DNA of 64,000 bases from Candidatus Formimonas warabiya (GTDB taxonomy: Bacteria > Bacillota > Dehalobacteriia > Dehalobacteriales > Dehalobacteriaceae), in contig NZ_CP017634.1 of NCBI RefSeq assembly GCF_002777255.1, positions 434,001 through 498,000 on the forward strand, read 5' to 3'. Every line of letters begins with the position of its first letter. The first letter of the stretch is position 1. The notes under the pieces are model-generated. The model was not told the origin of the DNA, ran no database searches, and worked only from the letters and a program-made list of their open reading frames with translations. Positions 8,757 to 17,396 of the stretch are shown piece after piece. The position numbers and the translations under genes were made by a program.

Positions 8757-8816
8757 ATGAAATTATTTGCAGTGCCGGTAAAGCGCGCTATATTTTTGGT
8801 AGTATTCCAGAATTAA
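8757..8816 (+). CDS. Possible 19-aa leader ORF before tctA
   Basis: AGAAGGGGG, six bases, then ATG opens a 19-codon frame (MKLFAVPVKRAIFLVVFQN) ending in TAA 20 bases before the tctA start. The Shine-Dalgarno site is strong and the peptide is hydrophobic and basic. A longer reading of tctA from GTG at 8750 overlaps it in another frame, but that extension would add 29 non-membrane residues to a protein of normal length without it. Leader peptide or chance; undecided. Confidence 0.35.
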   Translation: MKLFAVPVKRAIFLVVFQN

Positions 8817-8836
8817 AGAGAAGGTGGTGCCAAAAT

Positions 8837-10348
8837 ATGAGTACTCTTGACGCTTTGGGGATAGCTTTTTCATGTTTACTTTCGGCAAAAGGTCTCATGT
8901 ATGTGTTTTTAGGAAGCGTTTTTGGGCTGTTATATGGAGCCGCGCCCGGTTTGGGTGGTGTTGCTGCAATAAGCATGCTATTACCTTTCGTTTATGGGAT
9001 GGATGTGAATAATGCATTGTTGTTAATTATGGGTACCGCAGGAGCTGTTCCCTTTGGCGGGTCAATAACGTCAATATTACTTAATACACCAGGGACGCCG
9101 ACAAATGCAGCTACTTGTTTTGATGGGTTTCCCATGACTCAGAATGGTGAGGCGGGTAGGGCCTTGGGGATCTCTTCGGTCGCTTCTTGCCTGGGCGCGG
9201 TTTTTGGGGTCATTTGTTTAATTATTGCCATGCCGTTTTTCAAGGCTATTTCTTTAAAATTTGGCCCTCCGGAGTTCTTCATGCTGGTTTTATTTGGTGT
9301 CTGTTGCATTGCCGTTGCATCAAGGGGAAATATTGTAAAAGGCCTGGCGGCGGGTGGTTTGGGTCTTAGTTTAGCTCTGGTGGGATTTTGTTCATTTTCC
9401 GGGGAAGTTAGGCTTGGTTTCGGCACCATGTATCTTTATGAAGGCTTTGATATAGTACCGGTAGTAATCGGACTGTTCTCCATTGCGCAAATGTTTACGT
9501 TAGGTGAAACAGGAAAAGCTATAGCCCCAAATTATAAGACTACGTTTTCCAATGTTCTTGAAGGTGTAAAAGATATTTTCAGGTATTTTGGATGTTTTAT
9601 AAGAAGTTCTCTCGTAGGAGTAGGAATAGGTATATTGCCCGGGGTAGGTGGCGCAACAGCGAACTTTCTTAGTTATTTATTTGCAAAGCAGTTTTCTAAA
9701 ACCCCCGAGAAGTTTGGTACGGGTCATCCGGAAGGGGTTATCGCTTCTGAGTCATCCAATAATGCCAAGGATGGTGGCTCGCTTATTCCTACGCTTGCGT
9801 TTGGGATACCGGGAAGTGCAATAACAGCGGTTTTAATTGGTGCGCTTGTTATGCTTGGCATACGCCCGGGACCGCATCTGATGCGGGACTATCCTGATAT
9901 GGTATGGGTGATCATTCTTGCTTTGGTAACATCCAACATCATTGCATCTTCATTTGGGCTTGCTCTTGCTAACGTGATCGCAAAAGTAACAAGAATAGAA
10001 CCTGTCTATTTAATCCCGGCGATAACTTCATTGTGCCTGGTAGGAGCCTTTGTTTTAGAGAAAAATATCCTAGATGTTGCAACCGCCATTGTGTTTGGTT
10101 TTCTTGCATATGGGCTAAGAAAATTTGGCTATAGCGCAATAACATTCGTGATAGGATTTGTGCTCGGCGATTTGGTAGAAAAAAACTTTTTCCTCTCACT
10201 GTCGATGAATTATAATAATTATTCCATTTTTTTCACACGGGGAATATCTTTGACAATATTTATTTTGATTATCTTGTCTTTAATGCTGCCGTCTTTTACC
10301 AATTGGAGAAATAAGAAAAAAGAAGGAAAGGGAGTGGCAAGTTGTTAA
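8837..10348 (+). CDS. tctA: Tripartite tricarboxylate transporter (TTT), large permease TctA
   Basis: 503 residues from ATG 8837 (GAGAAGGTGGTG upstream), the usual TctA length, with about 12 hydrophobic segments. Family motifs: LLYGAAPGLGGVAAISMLLP near the N-terminus, PFGGSITSILLNTPGTPTNA, and later GIGILPGVGGATANFLSYLF and FGIPGSAITAVLIGALVMLG. TctA is the main membrane channel of the sodium- or proton-driven uptake system that works with TctB and an extracytoplasmic binding protein. Its stop overlaps the tctB start. First cistron after the 8596 promoter. Substrate is some carboxylate, not necessarily citrate. Confidence 0.95.
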   Translation: MSTLDALGIAFSCLLSAKGLMYVFLGSVFGLLYGAAPGLGGVAAISMLLPFVYGMDVNNALLLIMGTAGAVPFGGSITSILLNTPGTPTNAATCFDGFPMTQNGEAGRALGISSVASCLGAVFGVICLIIAMPFFKAISLKFGPPEFFMLVLFGVCCIAVASRGNIVKGLAAGGLGLSLALVGFCSFSGEVRLGFGTMYLYEGFDIVPVVIGLFSIAQMFTLGETGKAIAPNYKTTFSNVLEGVKDIFRYFGCFIRSSLVGVGIGILPGVGGATANFLSYLFAKQFSKTPEKFGTGHPEGVIASESSNNAKDGGSLIPTLAFGIPGSAITAVLIGALVMLGIRPGPHLMRDYPDMVWVIILALVTSNIIASSFGLALANVIAKVTRIEPVYLIPAITSLCLVGAFVLEKNILDVATAIVFGFLAYGLRKFGYSAITFVIGFVLGDLVEKNFFLSLSMNYNNYSIFFTRGISLTIFILIILSLMLPSFTNWRNKKKEGKGVASC

Positions 10349-10815
10349 GGAAACGATTGTTTTCAATCCTATTATTATTAATTATGGCAGCTTACTGGCT
10401 AATAAATTTGGGGTATAGACCAAATACCAGGCTCCTTCCGCTTTTTTTTATGACAATAACTATAATCTTCCAGATACTTGCTGTGATTGGAGACTTTAAG
10501 CCGGAATTTGGTAAAAAGTTTGATGTGGATATGTTTGGCGAGGAAAGATTTGAACAAGATGGCCCCAAGAGCACTAAAACTCCGTTTGTAATGATCTGGA
10601 TGGTCGCGTTTTTTATTGCCATACTTTTGATCGGTTTTATACCGAGTATTGCTATATTCTATTTTATCTTTATGCAGATGTATCACAAAAAACCCTTGTT
10701 GCAGTCGATTGCCATTCCATTGTCCACAGCTTTTATTATTTTTGTAGTATTTGAGCTGCTGATGGACTTCCAACTTTTTAGAGGACTGCTTTTTGGTGCC
10801 CATGTCAGTCTATAA
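10342..10815 (+). CDS. tctB: TTT transporter small membrane subunit TctB
   Basis: 157 residues with four predicted membrane helices, typical of TctB. The start is TTG at 10342, inside the end of tctA, with GGAAAGGGAG upstream, giving 7 bases of overlap and likely translational coupling. The central loop (DMFGEERFEQDGPKSTKTP) is hydrophilic. Sequence conservation in this family is low; the call rests on size, helices and position between tctA and tctC. Confidence 0.85.
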   Translation: MLRKRLFSILLLLIMAAYWLINLGYRPNTRLLPLFFMTITIIFQILAVIGDFKPEFGKKFDVDMFGEERFEQDGPKSTKTPFVMIWMVAFFIAILLIGFIPSIAIFYFIFMQMYHKKPLLQSIAIPLSTAFIIFVVFELLMDFQLFRGLLFGAHVSL

Positions 10816-10830
10816 CCAAAAGACCTGATT

Positions 10831-10853
10831 AAGATCTTTTACAGAAAGATCTT
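10831..10853 (+). other. Intercistronic hairpin between tctB and tctC
   Basis: AAGATCTTT and AAAGATCTT form a perfect 9-bp stem with a 5-base loop; no T-run follows. The 215-base gap also holds two GGAGGTGATAA-like ribosome sites and a possible 19-codon frame from GTG at about 10880. The hairpin may stabilise or process the transcript so that the binding protein is made in excess. Confidence 0.5.
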
Positions 10854-11030
10854 AAAAAGTTAATAGGAAAGGTGGGGAGGTGATAAAAGAAATTTCCGGT
10901 GCCTCCTATATAAAAAAGATGGAAGGTGATAAGAAATAAAAGAATTTACCCAGTTCGTTTTTAAACTTAGAAGTTTAATATAATTTTTGCTTTAGTTCAA
11001 TTTCAAAGAGATTAATTTAATGGAGGGCTA

Positions 11031-12092
11031 ATGCAAATGAATAAAAAAATTAAAATACCTTTTATGTTACTTTTACTATTGGGTTTAGTACTAATTTTTT
11101 CCGGATGCGGCACTAATTCAGAAGGAAATCAGCCAAGCAGTTCGGAAGCAAGCCAACCAACCAATCCGGAGTACCCTACGGAAAATATATCTTGGTATGT
11201 AGGAAGTCAGCCCGGAGGTGGTTTTGATACCTATGCACGCGGTGTTTCCCGTGCAATGCAAAAATATATACCAAATGGTGACAAAATACAAATTTTAGTA
11301 GAGAATATGCCGGGGGCTGCACATAGGAGAGCATTGGAGTTTGTTTATAATTCTGAACCGGATGGGACCAAACTGCTTAACCCCAACATACCAGGAAACG
11401 TGATCGTTCAAATGACGGAAAAAGTCAATTATGATTTGGCTAAAGTTAAGTGGATCGGAGCTTTTGCTGTCGACAAATATGTCATGTGCGTTAGTAAAAA
11501 TTCTAAATTTAAAACGATAGAAGATCTACAAAATGCTGATGCCAGTAAACCGGTTCGTTTTGGATCCCAGGGTTATGGATCAACGGATTATTTATTGCTT
11601 ATTGCTGCCGGACAGGACATGAAAATACCAAATACGATTGTTACCGGTTTTGAAGGCAGCAGTGAAGTAATCATGGCAATGCTGCGCAATGAGATAGACC
11701 TTTTAATATATCCGATTACATCCATATTAGATTATATTAAAAGCGGTGACTTAATACCGTTAATGGTTTTGGATTCAGAAAAGAATGAGCTTTTACCTGA
11801 TGTTTCTACTTCAGCCGAACTGGGATATCCTGACCTGACGACGGTTGCCGGATTGTATAGAATGATAGGTGTTGCGCCTGACACACCTCAGTATATGGTG
11901 GATACTCTTAGAGAAGCTCTCGAAAAAACAATGCAAGATGAAGAACTAATTCAGTGGTCTAAGGATACGGACCACCCCTTAACTTATATCAGCGGAGAAG
12001 AATGTGCGGAGTCTATTGAAAAACTGCAAACAGCTTGGGCAAAGTATATTGACGCAATTCAAAAGAGTACCGGCGGGGCAACAATGCAATAA
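11031..12092 (+). CDS. tctC: TTT transporter solute-binding lipoprotein TctC
   Basis: 353 residues. A signal peptide with lipobox (GLVLIFSGC) puts the mature protein on the outer face of the membrane, followed by a Ser/Asn-rich linker and the binding fold. VGSQPGGGFDTYARGVSRAM is the TctC/Bug hallmark carboxylate-binding loop, and NMPGAAHRRALEFVYN matches the usual VENMPGAGG region. GGAGGG lies close to ATG 11031; ATG 11037 is an alternative with longer spacing. Captures the carboxylate and delivers it to TctAB. Confidence 0.93.
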   Translation: MQMNKKIKIPFMLLLLLGLVLIFSGCGTNSEGNQPSSSEASQPTNPEYPTENISWYVGSQPGGGFDTYARGVSRAMQKYIPNGDKIQILVENMPGAAHRRALEFVYNSEPDGTKLLNPNIPGNVIVQMTEKVNYDLAKVKWIGAFAVDKYVMCVSKNSKFKTIEDLQNADASKPVRFGSQGYGSTDYLLLIAAGQDMKIPNTIVTGFEGSSEVIMAMLRNEIDLLIYPITSILDYIKSGDLIPLMVLDSEKNELLPDVSTSAELGYPDLTTVAGLYRMIGVAPDTPQYMVDTLREALEKTMQDEELIQWSKDTDHPLTYISGEECAESIEKLQTAWAKYIDAIQKSTGGATMQ

Positions 12093-12154
12093 ACTATATT
12101 CAATATTACTTGACAGCCTATATTATCTGAATTTTAGAGTATTGTAAAGTATAA

Positions 12155-12272
12155 GTTCGCAAACCATCAGTCAATTCCGAAGATGTAAGTAGCGGACAAA
12201 CCCAACTCGATGCTACCGATACCGATTAAAAGCGCCATAACTTTCTTGGGGGTTCTGATGGTTTTTGCGAAC
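12155..12272. repeat. 118-bp element bounded by inverted repeats
   Basis: GTTCGCAAACCATCAG (12155-12170) and CTGATGGTTTTTGCGAAC (12255-12272) are inverted repeats matching over 16 positions with two extra T in the right arm. The interior is more GC-rich than its surroundings. On the minus strand it encodes a 35-aa frame (12167-12274) beginning MFAKTIRTPKKVMALLIGIG with one hydrophobic stretch, but no Shine-Dalgarno site precedes it. It could be a MITE-like insertion, a structured leader of the aldolase gene, or a decayed gene end. Confidence 0.4.
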
Positions 12273-12360
12273 ATGTTGACACTAACAGAAAAAGTATCCC
12301 TTAACCTAAAGCTAGCAGCAAGAATTAAACTACTAAAAAATAAATGAAAGGGAGAAAATC

Positions 12361-13044
12361 ATGAAGATTGAAGAAAAATTAGCAATATCCTGCCGTATTT
12401 TAAGTAGGGAAGGACATGAGGATCTTGATCTAGGACATATGAGCGCCCGAAAGGTTGACCAGGATAATGCCATGTATATCAATTGCCGGGGTGTTTGCCT
12501 AAGTGAAATGCGGGCAGAGGACTTTGACATTGCTAATTTTAACTATCAAGTACTATCCAGTGACCGTTCATTACGTATAGAATCTGCTCTTCATGTTGAA
12601 ATATATAAAGCTCGGCCAGATATACATTGTGTGATTCATACACATCCTCTTTATGCTACTGCCTTTGCGGCTTCAGGAAACCTCTTAAAGCCGGTTAATA
12701 ACATTGCAGCTTTGTTTGTAAAGCCTCTACCATATTTTGATTTGACTAGTCACATGATAGCTACACCTGAATTAGGGGCCGCTTTAGCTGAAAAACTGGG
12801 TGATGAAAATGTAGTACTATTGAAAAACCATGGCGTCGTAGTCGCTGCGGAGACTATAGAGAAAGCCACAATCATCGCATGTTTTTTAGAGAGAGCGTGT
12901 AAAAGTTATTTCATTGCCAAGAGTTTCGGTGACATAAATGTGACGGAAAAAGATAAAAAAGAAGCGGAAGAAAAAGCAAAACAAATTGAAAAAAGTTACA
13001 CGAGAATGTGGGAGACCTTAGCGCGTTTGTGTAATCAAAAATGA
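12361..13044 (+). CDS. Class II aldolase/adducin family protein
   Basis: 227 residues, the typical size of zinc-dependent fuculose-phosphate-type aldolases. VIHTHPLYATAFA supplies two zinc-ligand histidines and LLKNHGVVV the third; an early acidic residue (ESALHVEIYK) fits the catalytic glutamate position. AAAGGGAG precedes the ATG. It lies downstream of tctABC in the same direction, suggesting that the imported acid or a product is cleaved by retro-aldol chemistry or decarboxylated. Family members also include dehydratases and decarboxylases, so the reaction is open. Confidence 0.88.
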   Translation: MKIEEKLAISCRILSREGHEDLDLGHMSARKVDQDNAMYINCRGVCLSEMRAEDFDIANFNYQVLSSDRSLRIESALHVEIYKARPDIHCVIHTHPLYATAFAASGNLLKPVNNIAALFVKPLPYFDLTSHMIATPELGAALAEKLGDENVVLLKNHGVVVAAETIEKATIIACFLERACKSYFIAKSFGDINVTEKDKKEAEEKAKQIEKSYTRMWETLARLCNQK

Positions 13045-13188
13045 AAGTTGACTGAATAGGTTGACTCATTATCCTTTCCATTGGTTAATACGGTAACTTA
13101 TTCGTTGAACAACGATACGGCACATATTTGCCTAACAGTATATAATTGCGTATCATCTTAATTTACCAAGGCGGAAGGTGACCAACTG

Positions 13189-13743
13189 TTGAAACTTCCC
13201 ATAATTAGCATTGCTGCGGCTACAGTGATATTAATCGTTATTGCTTATTGTACGGGGGGCTTACCCCTTGTGCTGGAAGGAATAGATAATGCCTGGGAAA
13301 CAGCCATGGATACCATGCTGTTTCTTGTGGCGGCATTTATCATTATTGGGCAGCTCAGACAACTTTTGACGACAGAATTGGTTAATAACTGGATACAGAA
13401 ATTTTCCGGGGTTAAAGGGATACTCATATGTGCGTTATGCGGTGGTTTTTTACCTGGTAATCCCTTCGTAGTGTATTCCTTTCTAGGCAGTATGTTTAAG
13501 AAGGGTATTCCCTTTCATATACTACTTTCTATTATTGCCGGTAAGCGTATTTACAATTATACCCGATTTCCGATCGAGATTGCCCTGATTGGTCCTCAAG
13601 TAGCCATTCTGCGTTACCTGATTACTCTACCTGCACCTCTTTTGATGGGCTTATTATCCTATCGTTTATTCCCGAATAAAATTGTAACATCCCTGCTGGA
13701 AAAAGAAGGTGAAAGCGATGCTCGTACCACTGCTAATTTTTAG
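13189..13743 (+). CDS. Half-size integral membrane permease, first half
   Basis: 184 residues with about five hydrophobic helices. It starts at TTG 13189 after GGAAGGTGA. The segment CALCGGFLPGNPFVVYSFLG has the Gly/Pro-rich membrane motif seen in DUF318/ArsP-like permeases, but I cannot place it firmly. The next gene encodes a second half with a similar motif, and the two overlap by 26 bases, so they probably form a heterodimeric carrier equal to one full-length permease. Context suggests transport linked to the TTT/aldolase genes, perhaps export of a product. Confidence 0.6.
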   Translation: MKLPIISIAAATVILIVIAYCTGGLPLVLEGIDNAWETAMDTMLFLVAAFIIIGQLRQLLTTELVNNWIQKFSGVKGILICALCGGFLPGNPFVVYSFLGSMFKKGIPFHILLSIIAGKRIYNYTRFPIEIALIGPQVAILRYLITLPAPLLMGLLSYRLFPNKIVTSLLEKEGESDARTTANF

Positions 13744-14206
13744 TTTTACCTTAATAATCATCAATAAGAAGAAGGGTAGACATGTTAACGGGTTAAAAGA
13801 TGGCGGAAAGCAGTTAATAAATGTGTTACCCCTCATTGCCGCTGCACTATTACTGGCCGGGATGATTGAGGCTGTTATACCAAAAGAGTTTGTGCAGCAG
13901 TGGCTGGCCCATGAGGCCGGTATAAAAGGAATTATCCTAGGTTCCTTTGGCGGAATGTGCCTTGCCATGGGGCCTTATGCAGCTTTTCCGATCATGGCGT
14001 CCATTTATAAGGCTGGTGCAGGCCTGAGTACGATGGTTTCCGTATTTGCGGGATGGGCATTTATGGGAGTTCTTGATTTCACCTATGAGGGCAGTATCTT
14101 TGGCATCAGGTTTGCCGCAACAAAATTGGCCTTGGGTCTGCCTTTTTGTTTTCTCACAGGGGGAGCTGCCTACCTGCTGGAGTCGGTGCTCTTGAAATTA
14201 AATTAA
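13718..14206 (+). CDS. Half-size integral membrane permease, second half
   Basis: 162 residues from ATG 13718 (AAGAAGG eight bases upstream; GTG 13709 is in the same frame). About four helices. GIILGSFGGMCLAMGPYAAF parallels the CALCGGFLPGNP motif of the preceding half, supporting a duplicated-half architecture. It overlaps the upstream gene and is followed 63 bases later by the second gntR. Permease superfamily assignment is tentative; no substrate can be inferred. Confidence 0.6.
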   Translation: MLVPLLIFSFTLIIINKKKGRHVNGLKDGGKQLINVLPLIAAALLLAGMIEAVIPKEFVQQWLAHEAGIKGIILGSFGGMCLAMGPYAAFPIMASIYKAGAGLSTMVSVFAGWAFMGVLDFTYEGSIFGIRFAATKLALGLPFCFLTGGAAYLLESVLLKLN

Positions 14207-14269
14207 TTTTTTAGGCGTCAGGGCTTGGAAAGATGCCAACGACTGATGTTTATATCATTTAGAAAGGTA

Positions 14270-14998
14270 ATGAAGAGAATGACGTTATTTTCCCCAATTG
14301 AACATAATAAAGCATTTATACAAATTGCCCGGCAGATCAGAAATCAAATTGAATCTGGGAACCTAAACCCCGGGAACAAATTACCCTCCGAACGAAATCT
14401 GGCGGAAAGTTTCCAGACAAGCAGGCCTACCATAAGAGAGGCGCTGCGCGTACTTGAGATCATGGGGTTAACTGAAAGCAGAGTAGGGCAAGGAACCTTT
14501 ATCAAAGCGAAAACCTTAATGGATATCGATAATGTCCTGTCCGAAATCGAAACACAAACGAGTCCATTGGAGATTTTTGAAGCAAGATTAGCCATTGAAA
14601 CTTTTCTAGTTAAATTGGCGGCTAAGAATGCTACGAAAGAAGATATAAATCATTTATCACATTACATTGATCAATTAGACGAACTAGATAATGATGTAAA
14701 CAATTATACCAAATTTGTACAGTTGGACAATCAATTCCATGAAAGAGTAGCTCTGGCGGCAAACAACACTTTATTGGCTAAGTACATGCAAATAATTAAC
14801 AACGCTAGGTTAGAGAACTTGTGGGAAACTTTAAAAAGGAGAAGTTCCACTTCCGAACGGTTAAAGAAATTTCAAGAACAGCACCAGAAAATCTTTGCGG
14901 CAATAAAAGACCGCGACAGTGCCTTAGCTGAAAAATATATGATACAACATATTTTATATATTAGACAAAGTTTTTTTGAAGAGGAAGACATTTACTGA
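14270..14998 (+). CDS. FCD-type GntR (FadR subfamily) regulator, copy 2
   Basis: 242 residues from MKRMTLFSP, about 93 percent identical by eye to the minus-strand copy at 7079-7807. The DNA match begins about 12 bases before the start (TTTAGAAAGGTAATG) and ends at the stop codon, so only the gene was duplicated. Differences cluster in the FCD ligand domain (for example RCIDELDELDHDM against HYIDQLDELDNDV), while the recognition helix TSRPTIREALRVLE is identical. It probably binds the same operators but may sense a different or modified ligand. Last gene of the TTT/aldolase/permease group. Confidence 0.92.
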   Translation: MKRMTLFSPIEHNKAFIQIARQIRNQIESGNLNPGNKLPSERNLAESFQTSRPTIREALRVLEIMGLTESRVGQGTFIKAKTLMDIDNVLSEIETQTSPLEIFEARLAIETFLVKLAAKNATKEDINHLSHYIDQLDELDNDVNNYTKFVQLDNQFHERVALAANNTLLAKYMQIINNARLENLWETLKRRSSTSERLKKFQEQHQKIFAAIKDRDSALAEKYMIQHILYIRQSFFEEEDIY

Positions 14999-15036
14999 GG
15001 ATAAAAAGTTATTAGTGTGGTAGGTCTTGTAGGGTA

Positions 15037-15070
15037 GAAAAAGGTGGATGAGAATTATCTGCTTTTTTTC
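15037..15070 (+). terminator. Probable terminator after gntR copy 2
   Basis: AAAAAGGTGGAT and ATCTGCTTTTTTT flank a short loop; the stem has some G-T pairs and runs into seven T. It ends the regulator transcript and precedes the MoxR operon, whose own -10 may be TATAAT at about 15082. Confidence 0.5.
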
Positions 15071-15115
15071 TATAGATTTTCTATAATATCACTTATCTAG
15101 AAAGGAAGTTTTTAA

Positions 15116-16084
15116 ATGGAGGGTCTGGCCCATTTACAGATGCGGATTCAGGAAGTCCAGGATGCTATGGGCAAAGTGATTATGGGAAAGTCCAAAGCAG
15201 TAGAATTATTATTAGTAGCACTCTTGTCCGGAGGGCATGTTTTGATTGAAGATATGCCTGGTACCGGTAAAACGACATTAGCTAAAGCGTTAGCCCGATG
15301 TTTAGACTGTTCTTTTCAACGCATTCAATTTACTCCCGATCTTTTGCCGGCAGATGTAACGGGCTACAACTACTTTGATCAGAAAGAGGAAACATTTCGC
15401 TTTCGTGAAGGACCGGTGATGAGTAATATTGTCCTTGCAGATGAAATCAACCGGGCGATACCCCGCACTCAATCCAGCCTTCTGGAGTGTATGGGTGAAG
15501 GTCAAGTGACTTTAGACGGAATTACCAGGATGCTGCCCCGGCCTTTTATGGTTATAGCTACCCAGAATCCGATTGAACAGGAAGGGACCTTTCCTTTGCC
15601 GGAAGCGCAATTAGATAGGTTTTTGTTTTGTTTGCCTATAGGATATCCTACATTGGATGAGGAAAAAATAATGCTTGATGCATACAGCAGGAACGAGCCG
15701 ATAAATACATTAAAGCCTATTTTAATCCCGACGGAAGTGGAATCTTGTAAGAAATTATGTACTGAGGTTAAAGTCGAACTGTCTCTTAAATACTATCTTC
15801 TAAATATCAGCTGCGCCACGAGAGCGCATCAGGCAATTGCAGTAGGGGCCAGCCCCCGGGCTAGTCTGGGGTTATTATTTGCTTCTCGGGCTTTAGCGGC
15901 GGTCAGGGGTCGTGATTACGTCATTCCTGATGATATTAAGTATTTGGCGAAAACGGTTTTGGCGCACCGTTTAGTTTTAAAACCTCGAGAAAGGATGCGG
16001 GGGGTAACCGGGACAAATATTGTTCAGGAAATATTAGAAACTGTCTCAGTACCTGTCCTCAGAGAGGGCGATTTTTATGCCTAA
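15116..16084 (+). CDS. MoxR-family AAA+ ATPase
   Basis: 322 residues. Walker A DMPGTGKTTLAKALA at about residue 46, Walker B IVLADEINRA, sensor 1 ATQNPIEQEGTFPLPEAQLD and a C-terminal AAA lid. MoxR ATPases act as chaperones that mature metalloenzymes or envelope complexes and nearly always sit beside DUF58 genes, as here. AAAGGAAG precedes the ATG; the stop overlaps the DUF58 start by 8 bases. Confidence 0.95.
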   Translation: MEGLAHLQMRIQEVQDAMGKVIMGKSKAVELLLVALLSGGHVLIEDMPGTGKTTLAKALARCLDCSFQRIQFTPDLLPADVTGYNYFDQKEETFRFREGPVMSNIVLADEINRAIPRTQSSLLECMGEGQVTLDGITRMLPRPFMVIATQNPIEQEGTFPLPEAQLDRFLFCLPIGYPTLDEEKIMLDAYSRNEPINTLKPILIPTEVESCKKLCTEVKVELSLKYYLLNISCATRAHQAIAVGASPRASLGLLFASRALAAVRGRDYVIPDDIKYLAKTVLAHRLVLKPRERMRGVTGTNIVQEILETVSVPVLREGDFYA

Positions 16085-17396
16085 TTTTTCCCGGGTAGGC
16101 GCCCACCATGGCAGCTTGGTATTTAGCGATCGGGGGTTATGGGGGTTAACGGCAATAATGCTTGCCGCTCTTTATTACCGCTATTACTCACTAGTAATGT
16201 TGGTTACTCTTGTGGTAATTGTTTGGCTGTTAAGCCGTGCCTGGGCAAAATTTGTGTTGCAGGGTGTAGTCTTTTCTGAGAGGATTTCTGTCGGGGAGGT
16301 GTTTCCCCTTGATCCTATCAAGATCGAAATATCCGTGGGCAATAGAAGCCCCTTGCCTATACTCTGGCTGGAGTTAGAACGGTTTTTTTCCAGTGATGGT
16401 GGAAAGGTTGAAGAGGAAAGTCCTTTTCGATTAGAAAAGGACGGCGCGGAGATATCCCGGCTGGGTTGGATTTTTTGGCATCAAAACAGCACCCATGAAT
16501 ACAGGATAAGTTTCAAACGCAGGGGGTACTATCGTTTTGGTACCGCTAAATTAAGAAGTGGAGATCCTTTTGCCTTTTTCTTTAGTGAAATAACAGTAAA
16601 GGTCCTTCCTGAGGTTATTGTATATCCCCATTTTTTACCTGCTGAGCGGTTTGCACTGAATCGTAGAGACCCACTGGGGAACAAAGCGGATCGAAATTTT
16701 CTTTTTACAGATCCTTTGTTTATCATAGGACTTCGCGACTATCACGAATCTGATCCTCTTAGACGGGTAAATTGGAAAGCAAGCGCCCGCTTTCAGTCTT
16801 TAAAATCAAATATTTGGGAAGGAAAAGCCGCTAACCGAAGTTATATTTTTTTAGAGACGGGAAGCCTTAACGCGCAACATTGGTCCAAAGAAAAGGAAGA
16901 ATTAGCTTGGGAAGTATTGGTTAGTGCGACAGCTACCATCGCAGCGGCAATGACAGGAAAAAACCAGGAGTGGGGCTTTTTTACAGATATTATGGCCCAA
17001 TCTGAAGATCCGAAGTCTTATTTCATATCACCGTCAACCAGCAGCCCAAGCGGACATTTATTCCAACTCCTTGCAACCTTGGCTTGTCTTAAACGCAGCG
17101 CTTTCAGAATAAGACCATCTTCTTTGTTAAATGGGGCCATAATTCCACTTGGTGTGACGTTAATTGTTCTCTCTGCCGCATCCGAGCCTGAGCTTCATGA
17201 AAGTTTGAATACAATTGCTCATAGGCAAAGAGTTGTTTGGATGCAGTTAGAACCGGCTAATGAATATGAAGGAGTCTGTGAGCAAATCCAGTTAATACCG
17301 GGCTGGGAAGATGATCCTTCGCTGAGAGAGCTATTGGGATTAAATCCGGCTGGGGAGTTCTCGGAAGGTATGCCGAAAAGGGGAAGCGGGTTATGA
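16077..17396 (+). CDS. DUF58 domain protein with two N-terminal membrane helices
   Basis: 439 residues. Two helices near residues 20-60 anchor a cytoplasmic domain; the DUF58 signature LRDYHESDPLRRVNWKASAR is at about residue 222. DUF58 proteins have a von Willebrand-like fold and pair with MoxR ATPases. The start overlaps moxR, and the stop overlaps the next gene (ATGA), so the three are translationally coupled. The molecular role is unknown across the family. Confidence 0.92.
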   Translation: MPNFSRVGAHHGSLVFSDRGLWGLTAIMLAALYYRYYSLVMLVTLVVIVWLLSRAWAKFVLQGVVFSERISVGEVFPLDPIKIEISVGNRSPLPILWLELERFFSSDGGKVEEESPFRLEKDGAEISRLGWIFWHQNSTHEYRISFKRRGYYRFGTAKLRSGDPFAFFFSEITVKVLPEVIVYPHFLPAERFALNRRDPLGNKADRNFLFTDPLFIIGLRDYHESDPLRRVNWKASARFQSLKSNIWEGKAANRSYIFLETGSLNAQHWSKEKEELAWEVLVSATATIAAAMTGKNQEWGFFTDIMAQSEDPKSYFISPSTSSPSGHLFQLLATLACLKRSAFRIRPSSLLNGAIIPLGVTLIVLSAASEPELHESLNTIAHRQRVVWMQLEPANEYEGVCEQIQLIPGWEDDPSLRELLGLNPAGEFSEGMPKRGSGL

